Shown: positions 8,676 to 19,100 of the stretch, piece by piece
How positions within the stretch are numbered: position 1 is the stretch's first letter
Layout: the number at the start of each line of letters is the position of its first letter
Assembly: GCA_963791325.1 (NCBI GenBank)
Contig: CAWBRU010000004.1
Location: 248,001-312,000, forward strand
Source of the DNA: JBEVJK01 sp963791325
GTDB lineage: Bacteria > Pseudomonadota > Alphaproteobacteria > Rhizobiales > Rhizobiaceae
DNA length: 64,000 nt
Reading direction: 5' to 3'
The notes under the pieces: model-generated
What the model saw: only the letters and a program-made list of their open reading frames with translations
Databases searched by the model: none
What the model was told of the DNA's origin: nothing
Translations under genes and position numbers: made by a program

Positions 8676-10400
8676 ATGGAAGCACGTTCGATCGACAAAT
8701 CCAGGCTTCCCAGCCGTCACGTGACGGTCGGGCCGACGCGGGCGCCGCATCGGTCCTATCTCTACGCCATGGGCCTGTCGGCGGCGGAGATCGCCCAGCC
8801 GCTGGTCGGGGTGGCCAGCTGCTGGAACGAGGCTGCGCCCTGCAATATTTCGCTGATGCGGCAGGCGCAGGTGGTCAAGAAGGGCGTGGCGGCGGCCAGT
8901 GGCACGCCGCGCGAGTTCTGCACCATCACCGTTACCGACGGCATCGCCATGGGCCACCAGGGGATGAAGTCGTCGCTGGTATCGCGCGAGGCCATCGCCG
9001 ATTCCGTCGAGCTCACCATGCGCGGCCACTGCTACGATGCGCTGGTCGGCCTGGCCGGCTGCGATAAGTCGCTGCCCGGCATGATGATGGCCATGGTCCG
9101 CCTCAACGTGCCGTCGATCTTCATCTATGGTGGCTCGATCCTGCCCGGCACCTATCGCGGCCGGCAGATCACGGTACAGGACGTGTTCGAGGCGGTCGGC
9201 CAGCATTCGGTCGGCACCATCGGCGACGCCGAACTGCTCGAAATCGAGCAGTCCGCCTGTCCCTCGGCCGGCTCCTGCGGCGCCCAGTTCACCGCCAACA
9301 CCATGGCCACCGTTGCCGAGGCGATCGGGCTGGCGCTGCCCTATTCCTGCGGTGCGCCGGCGCCTTACGAGATGCGCGACCGCTTCAACTTCGCCGCCGG
9401 CGAGAAGGTCATGGAACTGGTCGCCAAGAACATCCGGCCGCGCGACATCGTGACCCGCAAGGCGTTGGAGAATGCCGCGGCGGTGGTTTCGGCCACCGGC
9501 GGCTCGACCAATGCGGCGCTGCATCTGCCGGCGATCGCGCACGAAGCCGGGATCGAATTCAATCTGTTCGACGTCGCCGAGATTTTCGAACGCACGCCCT
9601 ATATCGCCGACCTGAAGCCGGGCGGCAAATACGTCGCCAAGGACATGTTCGAGGCCGGCGGCATTCCGCTTTTGATGAAGACCATGCTCGATCATGGCTA
9701 TCTCGACGGCGACTGTCTCACCGTTACCGGCCGTACTTTGGCCGAAAACTTAACGAATGTTGAATGGAACGACGCGCAGGACGTCGTTCATCCCGCTGAC
9801 CGGCCGATCACCATCACCGGCGGGGTCGTCGGTCTCAAGGGAAATCTCGCTCCGGAAGGGGCGATCGTGAAGGTGGCGGGTATGGCCGTGTTGCAGTTTT
9901 CCGGCCCGGCTCGCTGTTTCGACAGCGAGGAAGAATGCTTCGAGGCGGTTGCCGACCGGAACTACCGGGAAGGCGAGGTCCTGGTCATCCGCTATGAAGG
10001 CCCGCGCGGCGGTCCAGGCATGCGCGAGATGCTGTCGACGACGGCAGCCCTCTATGGCCAGGGCATGGGCAACAAGGTCGCGCTGATCACCGATGGCCGC
10101 TTCTCCGGCGCAACCCGCGGCTTCTGCGTCGGCCATGTCGGGCCCGAGGCCGCCGTCGGCGGGCCGATCGGGCTGATCAAAGACGGCGACGTCATCACCA
10201 TCGACGCCACCGCAGGCCTGCTGTCGGTCGCGCTCAGCGATGCGGAGCTTGCCGAACGGGCGGCGGCATGGACGCCGCGCTCCACCGACTATCAATCCGG
10301 GGCGCTGTGGAAATATGCCCAGGGGGTCGGGCCGGCCCGCGACGGGGCGGTGACGCATCCCGGCGGCGCGCGCGAAACCCACTGCTATGCCGATCTCTGA
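8676..10400 (+). CDS. ilvD: Dihydroxy-acid dehydratase
   Basis: A 574-residue IlvD/Edd family enzyme catalysing the third step of valine and isoleucine synthesis, dehydrating dihydroxy acids to 2-keto acids. The iron-sulfur ligands are visible: GCDKSLPG (Cys about 129) and CPSAGSCGAQFTANTM (about 195-201). The substrate loop TGGSTNAALHLPAIAHEAG and the C-terminal FSGATRGFCVGHVGPEA are also present. Length is normal for the family. Its last 14 bases overlap the start of exoR, so the two genes are probably co-transcribed. Confidence 0.95.
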   Translation: MEARSIDKSRLPSRHVTVGPTRAPHRSYLYAMGLSAAEIAQPLVGVASCWNEAAPCNISLMRQAQVVKKGVAAASGTPREFCTITVTDGIAMGHQGMKSSLVSREAIADSVELTMRGHCYDALVGLAGCDKSLPGMMMAMVRLNVPSIFIYGGSILPGTYRGRQITVQDVFEAVGQHSVGTIGDAELLEIEQSACPSAGSCGAQFTANTMATVAEAIGLALPYSCGAPAPYEMRDRFNFAAGEKVMELVAKNIRPRDIVTRKALENAAAVVSATGGSTNAALHLPAIAHEAGIEFNLFDVAEIFERTPYIADLKPGGKYVAKDMFEAGGIPLLMKTMLDHGYLDGDCLTVTGRTLAENLTNVEWNDAQDVVHPADRPITITGGVVGLKGNLAPEGAIVKVAGMAVLQFSGPARCFDSEEECFEAVADRNYREGEVLVIRYEGPRGGPGMREMLSTTAALYGQGMGNKVALITDGRFSGATRGFCVGHVGPEAAVGGPIGLIKDGDVITIDATAGLLSVALSDAELAERAAAWTPRSTDYQSGALWKYAQGVGPARDGAVTHPGGARETHCYADL

Positions 10401-11295
10401 CCTGTCCAGATCTGCGGTCCGGGTGACGCTGGCTTTCGCTGCCGTTCTGGCGGTGGCGGCAGCGGCCGACGCCCAGGACAGCCAGCAGACGCCGCGCTCC
10501 AATCCATGGGCGGTGTTCAAGTTCGGCTTCTCGGCCTACAAGAGCGGCCACAAGGATCAGGCGGTCGAGGCGTATCGCTACGCCGCCGAGAACGGCCAGA
10601 TCGGCGCCACCTGGAAGCTCGCGCGGATGTATGCCGAGGGCGACGGCGTCACCCGCGACGACTACGAGGCCTACAAGTTCTTCAACGAGATCGCCGAGCA
10701 GGACGTCGAGCCGGGCAGCCCCGAGGAAAGCTATGTGTCTGACGCGCTGGTGGCGCTCGGCGGCTATCTCAAGCAGGGAATTCCGGGCAGCCCGGTGGCG
10801 GCCAACCCGGCTGCCGCGCAGGAATATTACATGCGCGCCGCCGCCAACTACCGCAATCCGGTGGCCCAGTTCGAGATGGGCAAGATGTTCCTGTCCGGCG
10901 ATGGCGGGGTCAAGGCCAGTGTGCGCCAGGCCGGCCGCTGGTTCCAGCTCGCGGCGGAGAAGGGCCATGCCGGCGCCCAGGCGACGCTCGGCAACCTGTT
11001 GTTCCAGAGCGGCAAGATCGTGCGCGGCCTGGCGATGATGACGGCCGCGCTCGAGCGGGCGAACCCGATCGACCGCGGCTGGATCCGATCGATGCAGGAA
11101 GAAGCGTTCTCGCTGGCCGACGAAGCCGACCGGCGCACCGCGATTGCGCTTGCCGACGACATCCTGGCCAAGGGCCATGACGATGCCCCTCCTGCCACCG
11201 CCAGGGGCAAAGGCGGGCCCGCACCGGCACGGTCGGGCGGCGGACCCCAGGGTGGCGGCCGCGGTGCCGGCCCCGGCGGCGCAGGGCCGCAATAA
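10387..11295 (+). CDS. exoR: ExoR-like Sel1-repeat periplasmic regulator
   Basis: A 302-residue exported protein with a signal peptide ending about ADA (residue 28) and consecutive Sel1/TPR-like repeats. Examples are AVEAYRYAAENGQIGATWKL, ARMYAEGDGVTRDDYEAYKF, EYYMRAAANYRNPVAQFEMG and RWFQLAAEKGHAGAQATLGN. Arrangement and wording match rhizobial ExoR, the periplasmic inhibitor of the ExoS-ChvI two-component system controlling exopolysaccharide, motility and acid response. The Gly/Pro-rich tail (about 270-302) is extra. It overlaps ilvD by 14 bases. No exoS or chvI is visible, so the regulatory role is inferred from the family. Confidence 0.8.
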   Translation: MPISDLSRSAVRVTLAFAAVLAVAAAADAQDSQQTPRSNPWAVFKFGFSAYKSGHKDQAVEAYRYAAENGQIGATWKLARMYAEGDGVTRDDYEAYKFFNEIAEQDVEPGSPEESYVSDALVALGGYLKQGIPGSPVAANPAAAQEYYMRAAANYRNPVAQFEMGKMFLSGDGGVKASVRQAGRWFQLAAEKGHAGAQATLGNLLFQSGKIVRGLAMMTAALERANPIDRGWIRSMQEEAFSLADEADRRTAIALADDILAKGHDDAPPATARGKGGPAPARSGGGPQGGGRGAGPGGAGPQ

Positions 11296-11339
11296 CATAT
11301 CCGGATCAGCAGTTTAGCGTAGCGAGCCGAAGCAAAATC

Positions 11340-11762
11340 TTAACATTCCCGATGCGGCGCGAACCCGGCATAGCTGGGGAGCGTGGCATCGAACCCCTTG
11401 GCCAGCGGCAGCCGCTCGGCAACGAATATGTTGTCGCGCGCGCTGACGCCGCCGGGTTCGTCGAGCGTGCCGACCGCGACGTCGACCGTATCGGAACCGG
11501 CATAGTCCATCAGCAACTGCGTGCCGCAACCGGTGCAGAAGGCGCGTTCGACGCCGGGCGAGCTGGCGCGCCGCACCGGTAGTCCACGTGTCAGCCGGAA
11601 TGCCGGACGGGGCAGGCATACCCATGTCATGAACGCGGCGCCGGAGGAGCGCCGGCAGGTGCCGCAATGGCAGTGCACGGCATAGCGGTAAGGCTCGGTG
11701 CAGGCATAGCGCACGTCCCCGCAATGGCAGCCGCCGAGCACGGGACGCGCTTTACCCGGCAT
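11340..11762 (-). CDS. GFA (CENP-V type) zinc-binding family protein
   Basis: A 140-residue protein of the glutathione-dependent formaldehyde-activating (GFA) fold. The zinc ligands are clear: GGCHCGDVRY near residue 12, HCHCGTCRRSSG about 31-42, and FCTGCGTQL about 76-84. Family members are mostly uncharacterised; a few bind glutathione adducts. The stop codon side meets convergent exoR, and its start overlaps the end of xthA by one base, so it is probably translated with xthA. Confidence 0.85.
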   Translation of the reverse strand: MPGKARPVLGGCHCGDVRYACTEPYRYAVHCHCGTCRRSSGAAFMTWVCLPRPAFRLTRGLPVRRASSPGVERAFCTGCGTQLLMDYAGSDTVDVAVGTLDEPGGVSARDNIFVAERLPLAKGFDATLPSYAGFAPHREC

Positions 11763-12544
11763 CAGAACCGCAGCTCGATCGCGGCCGGGACGTGGTCGGA
11801 CGGCTTCTCCCAGCCGCGCACATGCTTCTCAATCGATGCGGCGGCAAGCCGGCTCGCCGCCTCCGGCGACAGCATCAGATGATCGATGCGGATGCCGTTG
11901 TTCTTCTGCCAGGCGCCGGCTTGATAATCCCAGAACGTGAACAGCCCCGGATCGTCGCTGACCGCGCGGATGGCATCGATGAAGCCGAGATGGGACAAAC
12001 GCCGGAACGCCTGGCGCGATTCCGGCTGGAACAGGGCGTCGGTGACCCAGTTCTCCGGGAAGCGCGCGTCGGCAGGTTCCGGAATGACGTTGAAGTCTCC
12101 GGCCAGAACCAGCGGCTCCTCCAGCTGGAGCCGCGCTGCGGCCCAGCGTTCCAGCCGCGCCATCCAGTCGAGCTTGTAGGCGAACCGGTCGCTGCCGGTC
12201 GGGTTGCCGTTCGGCAGATAGAGCGACACGACCCGAAGCACCCCGCCCGGCGTCGAGAACACGCCCTCGATGAACCGCGCCTGCTCGTCGCCATCGCCGC
12301 CCGGCAGGCCGCGGCTGACCTCGTCGAACGGCAGCTTGGAGAGCAGTGCCACGCCGTTGAAGCCCTTCTGGCCGTGGGTCGCCACCTGATAGCCGAGCGC
12401 CTCGACCTCAGCGCGCGGGAACTGGTCGTCGAGCGACTTGATCTCTTGAAGACAGGCGATATCCGGCCGGCTCTCGCCGAGCCAGTGCAGAAGATTGCCG
12501 AGGCGGGCCCTGACCCCGTTGATATTCCAGGTGACGACCTTCAT
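11762..12544 (-). CDS. xthA: Exodeoxyribonuclease III (AP endonuclease)
   Basis: A 260-residue ExoIII-type nuclease for base excision repair. Metal and catalytic motifs run in order: WNINGVRARL (residues 6-15), LQEIK, YLPNGNP, LAGDFNVIPEPAD, RIDHLMLSP and SDHVPA. It cleaves abasic sites and removes 3' blocking groups. It follows erpA on the minus strand with a gap of about 20 bases and overlaps the GFA gene start, forming a small erpA-xthA-GFA operon. Confidence 0.94.
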   Translation of the reverse strand: MKVVTWNINGVRARLGNLLHWLGESRPDIACLQEIKSLDDQFPRAEVEALGYQVATHGQKGFNGVALLSKLPFDEVSRGLPGGDGDEQARFIEGVFSTPGGVLRVVSLYLPNGNPTGSDRFAYKLDWMARLERWAAARLQLEEPLVLAGDFNVIPEPADARFPENWVTDALFQPESRQAFRRLSHLGFIDAIRAVSDDPGLFTFWDYQAGAWQKNNGIRIDHLMLSPEAASRLAAASIEKHVRGWEKPSDHVPAAIELRF

Positions 12545-12565
12545 CCGCTGCGGCTGGCCGGGGGC

Positions 12566-12913
12566 TCAGATCGAGAAGCTGGTGCCGCAGCCGCAGGACG
12601 CGACCGCGTTGGGGTTCTTGATCTGGAAGGACTGACCCATGAGATCGTCGACGAAATCGATCACCGAGCCGCCCATATAGACGAGCGACAGGTCGTCGAT
12701 CAGCACGGTGGCGCCGTCCTTCTCGATTGCCAGATCATCGTCATTGCGGCCGCCGACCAGGTCGAACTTGTAGGAAAATCCCGAACAGCCGCCGCCTTCG
12801 ACCGAGACCCGCAACGCGGACTTGCCCGGTTCGCCGGCCAGGATCGCGGCGATGCGGCGCGCGGCGGCGTCGGTCAGATCGACCTTGGCTGAGATCGCAG
12901 CATCGGCACTCAT
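12566..12913 (-). CDS. erpA: Iron-sulfur cluster insertion protein ErpA
   Basis: A 115-residue A-type Fe-S carrier. The three conserved cysteines are present, one in GGGCSGFSYKF and two in the C-terminal SCGCGTSFSI. It transfers clusters to apo-enzymes. The start at 12913 gives MSADAAISAKVDLTDAAARR, the usual N-terminus; the longer open frame upstream is antisense to the dGTPase gene and not supported. It is divergent from the dGTPase gene, with a short shared intergenic region. Confidence 0.92.
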   Translation of the reverse strand: MSADAAISAKVDLTDAAARRIAAILAGEPGKSALRVSVEGGGCSGFSYKFDLVGGRNDDDLAIEKDGATVLIDDLSLVYMGGSVIDFVDDLMGQSFQIKNPNAVASCGCGTSFSI

Positions 12914-12997
12914 CGTCGGAACCTCGAGATCACTTGCATTCGTCGTCGCACCATAGGTATGAAGCGGCCTCCACCAAGTCAACCGGCGGGCACCGGC

Positions 12998-14215
12998 ATG
13001 GCAGGCCAAGAGCTTGGCGACATCGGCTTCGGCTACCGGCCGCGTGCCGCCTACGCTGCCGATCCGGCGCAATCGCGCGGCCAATTCGTCGCCGAAGCCG
13101 AAAGCCCGACCCGCACCGCCTTCCAGCGCGACCGCGACCGCATCATCCATTCGACGGCATTCCGGCGGCTGAAGCACAAGACCCAGGTCTTCGTCGCCCA
13201 CGAAGGCGACCACTACCGCACCCGGCTTACCCACACCATCGAGGTGGCGCAAATCGCCCGGGCCCTGGCCAGGGCGCTGCGTTGCGACGAGGACCTGGCC
13301 GAGGCGGTGGCCTTGGTCCACGATTTCGGCCACACCCCGTTCGGCCACACCGGCGAGGATGCGCTCAACGACAAGATGGCGGCGTGGGGAGGGTTCGACC
13401 ACAATGCCCAGTCGCTGCGCGTCGTCACCCGGCTGGAGCGGCGCTATGCGGAGTTCGACGGGCTCAACCTGAGCTGGGAGACGCTCGAGGGCCTGGTCAA
13501 GCACAATGGCCCGCTGACCGCCGCCGACGGCCGCGCCCTCAGCGGTGCCGTCCCGCAGCCGATCGCGGACTTTTCAAGTCTTTACGATCTCGAGCTCGAC
13601 CGCTTTCCGAGCCTGGAAGCACAGTGTGCGGCGATCGCCGACGACATCGCCTACGACACCCATGACATCGACGACGGGCTGAGAGCCGGCCTACTCACCC
13701 TCGACATGCTGGCCGGCGTCGGCCTGCCGGGGCGGCTGCTTGCGGAAGTCCGTGCCCGCTATCCGGTGCTCGACCCGGTGCGCTGCGGCCACGAGCTGAT
13801 GCGCCGGCAGATCACCGTCATGGTCGAGGACGTCATCGCCAGCGCCAGTGCCGCGCTCGCTGAAGCAGCGCCGGGTTCGATCGAGGCGGTCCACCAAGCC
13901 GGCCGGATGCTGGTCGGCTTCTCGCCCGCAATGGCCGCCGAGGAGAAGGAGCTGAAAGCCTTTCTCACCGCCAACCTCTACCGCCATCCGCAGGTCTTGC
14001 GCACCCGCGCCGACGCCGACCGCGTGGTGCGCGACCTGTTCGATGTCTACTTCGGCGATCCGGCGATCATGCCCGAGGGCTGGCGCGAGGTGCTGGCCGA
14101 TGCGAGCGAGCGCATCAAGGCCCGCCACGTTGCCGATTTCCTCGCCGGGATGACCGACACCTATGCGTTGAAGGAGCATCGGCGCTTGTTTGACCATACG
14201 CCCTATTTGGGGTAG
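12998..14215 (+). CDS. dgt: dGTPase-like HD-domain triphosphohydrolase
   Basis: A deoxyguanosinetriphosphate triphosphohydrolase-like protein of about 405 residues. The HD metal centre is visible: DHYRTRLTHTIEVAQIARAL, then VHDFGHTPFGHTGED, and later DDIAYDTHDIDDG. It hydrolyses dNTPs to nucleosides and triphosphate. I prefer ATG 12998 because similarity starts near GFGYRPRAAYAADP; ATG 12959 would add 13 residues. It lies divergent to erpA and directly upstream of argS, an order frequent in alphaproteobacteria. Confidence 0.9.
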   Translation: MAGQELGDIGFGYRPRAAYAADPAQSRGQFVAEAESPTRTAFQRDRDRIIHSTAFRRLKHKTQVFVAHEGDHYRTRLTHTIEVAQIARALARALRCDEDLAEAVALVHDFGHTPFGHTGEDALNDKMAAWGGFDHNAQSLRVVTRLERRYAEFDGLNLSWETLEGLVKHNGPLTAADGRALSGAVPQPIADFSSLYDLELDRFPSLEAQCAAIADDIAYDTHDIDDGLRAGLLTLDMLAGVGLPGRLLAEVRARYPVLDPVRCGHELMRRQITVMVEDVIASASAALAEAAPGSIEAVHQAGRMLVGFSPAMAAEEKELKAFLTANLYRHPQVLRTRADADRVVRDLFDVYFGDPAIMPEGWREVLADASERIKARHVADFLAGMTDTYALKEHRRLFDHTPYLG

Positions 14216-14257
14216 GGCGGGCGCCGAACCGGCCATGCCGGGCTTTCGGTCCAGGAC

Positions 14258-16015
14258 ATGAACATCTTCAGCGACTTCAACGAGCGGATCAGAGCACTGA
14301 TCGAAGCCCTTGGCATCCATGCCAAAGACGGTGGCTCCCTCAATCTTTCCAGAGTCTCGGTGGAGCCGCCGCGCGATCCTGCCCATGGCGACCTCGCGAC
14401 CAACGCGGCGATGGTGCTGGCCAAGCCCGCCGGCCAGCCGCCGCGCGTCCTCGCCGAACGGCTTGCGGCCGCGCTCAATGCCGATCCGGACGTGGAGGGG
14501 GCCGAGGCGGCAGGCCCCGGCTTCGTCAATTTCCGCCTGGCCCCCGGCTTCTGGCAGCGCCAGCTGGCGGCCATGCTGGAGGCGGGCCCCGCCTATGGCC
14601 GCTCGACGCTCGGTGCGGGCCGCAAGGCCAACGTCGAATATGTGTCGGCCAATCCGACCGGGCCCATGCATGTCGGCCACTGCCGGGGCGCGGTGGTGGG
14701 CGATGCGCTCGCCAACATCCTGGCCTTTGCCGGCTACGAGGTGACCAAGGAGTACTATATCAACGACGCCGGCGCGCAGATCGAGGTGCTGGCGCGCTCG
14801 GCGCTGCTGCGCTACCGGCAGGCGCTCGGCGAGGACGTCGGCGAGATCCCCGCCGGGTTCTATCCCGGCGACTACCTCGTCCCGGTCGGTGCCGCGCTCG
14901 CCGCCGAGTTCGGCAGAGGCCTGCTCGACATGCCGGAGGAGCAAGCGCTGGCGATCGTGGCGGAGCGCACGATCGCGGCAATGATGGCGATGATCCGCGC
15001 CGATCTGGCGCTGATCAATGTCCATCACGAAGTGTTCTTCTCGGAGCGCAAGCTGCACGCGGAGGGCGCCAAGGCAATCCGCCAGGCAATCACCGAGCTC
15101 ACCCTGAAGGGCTATGTCTACAAAGGCAAGCTGCCGCCGCCCAAGGGCCAGGCGGCGGAGGATTGGGAGGATCGCGAGCAAACGCTGTTCCGCTCCACCG
15201 AAGTCGGCGACGATATCGACCGGCCGCTGATGAAATCGGACGGCAGCTATACCTATTTCGCCGCCGACGTGGCCTATCTCAAGGACAAGCTCGACCGTGG
15301 CTTTCGTGACCTGATCTTCGTCCTCGGCGCCGATCACGGCGGCTATGTCAAGCGGATGGAGGCGCTCAATCGGGCGATGTCCGATGGCGCGGCGGAACTG
15401 ACCATCCTGCTCTGCCAGCTGGTCAAGCTCTACCGCGACGGCGAACCGGTGCGCATGTCGAAGCGGGCCGGCGAGTTCGTCACCCTGCGCGAGGTCGTCG
15501 AGGAGGTCGGGCGAGACCCGATCCGCTTCATGATGCTCTATCGCAAGAGCGACGCTCCGCTCGACTTCGACTTCGCCAAAGTCACCGAGCAATCCCGCGA
15601 CAATCCGGTCTTTTACGTGCAGTACGCATCTGCCCGTACGCATTCGGTGTTCCGCCAGGCCCGCGAGCAGTTCGCCGCGCTGCCGTTCGACCGCGCCGCG
15701 CTCAAGGCCCAGGTCGGGCTGCTTACCGATGCGGGTGAGATCGGGCTGATCAAGAAGCTCGCCGAATATCCGCGGCTGATCGAAGCTGCGGCCCTGCAGC
15801 ACGAGCCGCATCGGCTGGCATTTTACCTCTACGACCTGGCCAGCGCCTTCCACGCGCATTGGAATCGCGGCACCGATCAGATCGACTTACGTTTTGTTAA
15901 GGTTAATTACCCAGAATTGACGCATGCCAGACTCGGGCTGGTGCAGGCCGTATCCGACGTTTTGACGTCGGGCCTGGCGTTGATCGGAGCCAATGCTCCA
16001 GTTGAGATGCGCTAG
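14258..16015 (+). CDS. argS: Arginine--tRNA ligase
   Basis: A 585-residue class I synthetase. The HIGH motif is HVGH in SANPTGPMHVGHCRGAVVGD, and the KMSKS-like loop is reduced to VRMSKRAGEFVTLREVV, as usual in ArgRS. The N-terminal additional domain (about residues 1-110) recognises the tRNA D-loop. The C-terminal DALR anticodon-binding domain includes FYLYDLASAFHAHWNRG. It follows the dGTPase gene by 42 bases. Confidence 0.96.
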   Translation: MNIFSDFNERIRALIEALGIHAKDGGSLNLSRVSVEPPRDPAHGDLATNAAMVLAKPAGQPPRVLAERLAAALNADPDVEGAEAAGPGFVNFRLAPGFWQRQLAAMLEAGPAYGRSTLGAGRKANVEYVSANPTGPMHVGHCRGAVVGDALANILAFAGYEVTKEYYINDAGAQIEVLARSALLRYRQALGEDVGEIPAGFYPGDYLVPVGAALAAEFGRGLLDMPEEQALAIVAERTIAAMMAMIRADLALINVHHEVFFSERKLHAEGAKAIRQAITELTLKGYVYKGKLPPPKGQAAEDWEDREQTLFRSTEVGDDIDRPLMKSDGSYTYFAADVAYLKDKLDRGFRDLIFVLGADHGGYVKRMEALNRAMSDGAAELTILLCQLVKLYRDGEPVRMSKRAGEFVTLREVVEEVGRDPIRFMMLYRKSDAPLDFDFAKVTEQSRDNPVFYVQYASARTHSVFRQAREQFAALPFDRAALKAQVGLLTDAGEIGLIKKLAEYPRLIEAAALQHEPHRLAFYLYDLASAFHAHWNRGTDQIDLRFVKVNYPELTHARLGLVQAVSDVLTSGLALIGANAPVEMR

Positions 16016-16120
16016 GTAACCTCCGGATACCTGTCACCGTTTGCCCACATTGCGCTGGTAGAGGGCCCAACCCCACGCGACGTCGCCGGCGTCCGATCGA
16101 GTGCGAGTGCGGAAAAGACC

Positions 16121-19100
16121 ATGGCAGACAGAAACCAGCTGAAGAAAGTCATCCCAACCGAGCCGGAGAAGGATCCCTTCGAGGAGCTGACCCGCATCAT
16201 GGGTTTCGACCCCCGGGTCCCGGTAAGCCGGCCGCAGCCGGTGGCCTACGACCATCCGGCCGACTTCTCGCTCGAACTCGAGCAGGAAATGATCGGGGAG
16301 CTTCCAAGCCTCACCGACGCTGCGCAGAGCGGGGCCGAGCGCGCTGCTTCGCCGCGGCCCCAGGCGACCCACGGCCCGGCGCCGGCCGATGCGGAAGCCG
16401 GAGACGTCTACGATTTCGTCTTCGACGCCAACCTGGCCGACCGCGACCATGAGCACGACCCGGCGGCGATGGCTGCCGCCACCGCGGCTTTGGATGAGGC
16501 GCTCGAAGACGCATTCAGCTCGGCGCCGCAGTTTCCCGGGCTGATGCCGCGCCCGGCGGCCGCAGCGCCTGCAGCCGAGTTCGTGGCTCAGAGCTTCGCC
16601 GAGCCGCAGGAGACGCCCGCCGACCTCTCCGCCCCGAGCGGTGCAGCGGCCGCGGACGAGCAGGCGCAGGAGGACGAGCTGCCGATGATGCCGCTCGCTG
16701 CCGCCGACGCCTTCGCAGCAGCGGATCCGGTTCTTGCCTTGCGCGCCGCCGAGGCGGAGGCGGAAATCGTCGAGGCGGATGCTGCCGCGGACGATGACGC
16801 CGATCCTTACGATCTGGAAGCCGAACTCGGCATTCTGCTGACGTCTCCCGCGCCGGCGCCGGAAGCCGAGCTGCCCGCGGCCGGCCCGATCCCGGCGGAG
16901 CCGGAAATCAAGCTCGCCGCGGAGCCGCCTGCCGCCGGCGCCGACTTCTATTTCGACGATGACGAGGCCCGCCCGGCCGAGTTCGCCGAACGCCGTTCCG
17001 CAGATATTCTGCCGCTGGCCCCCCGGTCCTTCGCGTTTACCGAGCCGTCGGCCGACGCGACGCCCGAAGCTGCGGACGGGCCCGCAGCGCTGGCCGCCGA
17101 CCCGATCGACGATCTGCTGTTCGAAAGCCAGATGGAATCCGAGCTGCAGGCGCTCGACGAGGTTGCCGCGCTCGAGCCCGAGCCGGCCTATGCGGCAGAT
17201 CCGGTCGCGGCAGACGACGTTGCTCCACCCTATGTCCCGGCCGAGGCCGAGGAGGGTCCGCTCGCGGAGGAACGCGCCGATTGGCAGCCGACCGAGGCTG
17301 AGGTGTTCTCCGACGAGGAGGTGTTGCTCGCCGCGCCGGCCGAGGCCGAGACGGCGGTGCCGGCTGAACGGCAGCCGGAGGCGGTTCCCGCCGCCGAAGC
17401 CCTTGCCAGCGAGCAGGCGGCCGAGGAAGACCCGTTCGAGGCGCTGGCGGCAATGGTGCGCCATGTCCGTCCGGGCGACACCCCGTTCAAGTTCACGCCT
17501 TCGGGCAGCTGGGGCAATTGGACGACCACGACGGGCCGCACGCCGGCTTCGGCAGCGCTCGCCGAGACGCCGGTTGCCGCTCAGCCGCAGCCAGTCCCGT
17601 CGGCGCCAGCAGCCGCTGCGGTTTCGATCTCCGACCACGACCAGTCCGGGAGCGTGGCTCCCACAGCCAGCGAGAGCCCCAACGTGTCTACCGACTATAT
17701 GCATCGCAGCGCGAGCCGTCCCTCCACTGCCCGCAGCCGTGACGAGGTTCCCGACATCGAGACCGTCGAGGTGATGGAGCGGCCGGTCGCGCTGGCCGAC
17801 GACCTCGACATTCCCGATCTCGAGCTCGAGGAAGACATCCCGCTCGCTGCCGACTTCGACGATTTCGAGGCCGAGCTGGCCAACGCCTTCCGCCATCACT
17901 CCGTCGCTCAAGGCCACGCCGCACCGCCCCTGGTGCCGTCCGCCGAAGCCGGTTTCGACGACGGCGCGTTCGACCCGCCGCCTGCCCAGGCAGCGGCCGG
18001 CGGCTGGGCTTCCGGCACGGTCGCCGCCACGACGGCCGCGGCCGCCGCCAGCACGGCCTTCACGCAAGGCGCGGCCCGCCGCACCGCTGCCGGCCACGGC
18101 GCGCACCCGACGGCTTCGGGCCATGATTTCGACGACGACGATCTCGACTATGATCCGATGCTCAGCGAGGACATTGCGGTGCCGGCCGCCGCGCAGCAGC
18201 AGCGCCGCAAATCCGTCAACCGCCGCGGCCTCTTGGTCCCGGCCATCGTCCTCGGCGTCGTCGTGCTCGGCGGGATCGGCGCCTTCGCGCTGTCCGGCCA
18301 CGGCCCGGGCGGCACTCCGGCCTTGGTCCGCGCCGACAACGATCCGGTCAAGGTGCGTCCCGCCAATCCGGGCGGCACCACCGTGCCGAACCAGGACAAC
18401 AAGGTCTTCCAGACGATGAACGGCACCGACACCGGCGACGGCACCGGTCAGGACAAGCTGATCACCGGCAATGAGGAGCCGGTCGACGTCAACGGCCGTG
18501 CCGTGTCCGAGGACCAGACGCCGACCAGCGAAGACGAGGGCGACGACGACACGGTGGCGTCGGCCAGCGATCCGGTGGCTGCCGAGATCGCGGCCGCTCC
18601 GAAGGGCGAAGACCGCGTCCCGGCGACCAACCAGGCCGCCGCCAAGCAGCAAGGCGCCGGCGACGACATCGCGGTGATGCCGCGCCGGGTGCGTACCATG
18701 GTGGTCAAGCCTGACGGGTCGCTGATGCCCAGCGACGACAAGGTGTCGGCCGCCGAGCCGCAGAGCGAACCGGCCACCGGCGCCGATGCAAGCGCACTTG
18801 AGACCGACGACGCGGCCACGACCGATCAGCCTTCGACCGACGATCAGACGGCGTCTCTGCCCGACGACGAAGCGACGGCGGCTCCGGCCAAGCCGGCGCA
18901 GCCTGCCGTCAAAGCGGCCGGAGCAAAGCAGGCGGCGAAGGCCTCGGTTCCGGTTCCGGGCACGCAGGCGCCCGCCGCTGCCAAGGCGGTCCAGGTTGCC
19001 GATGCAGGCGGCGCGGCCGCGGCGGCGGGGGGCTGGTCGATGCAGATCGCCTCGCAACCGACCCAGGCTGCCGCCCAGTCGAGCTACAACGACCTGGTCA

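Noticed and set aside
13691..15859. 722-codon minus-strand open frame opposite dgt and argS
   Set aside because: The plus strand carries clear HD and synthetase motifs; the antisense frame has no domain pattern.
16034..19057. 1007-codon open frame on the minus strand opposite the SPOR gene
   Set aside because: It is an Arg/Gly-rich antisense shadow of a high-GC gene. The plus strand encodes a recognisable membrane helix and SPOR domain.
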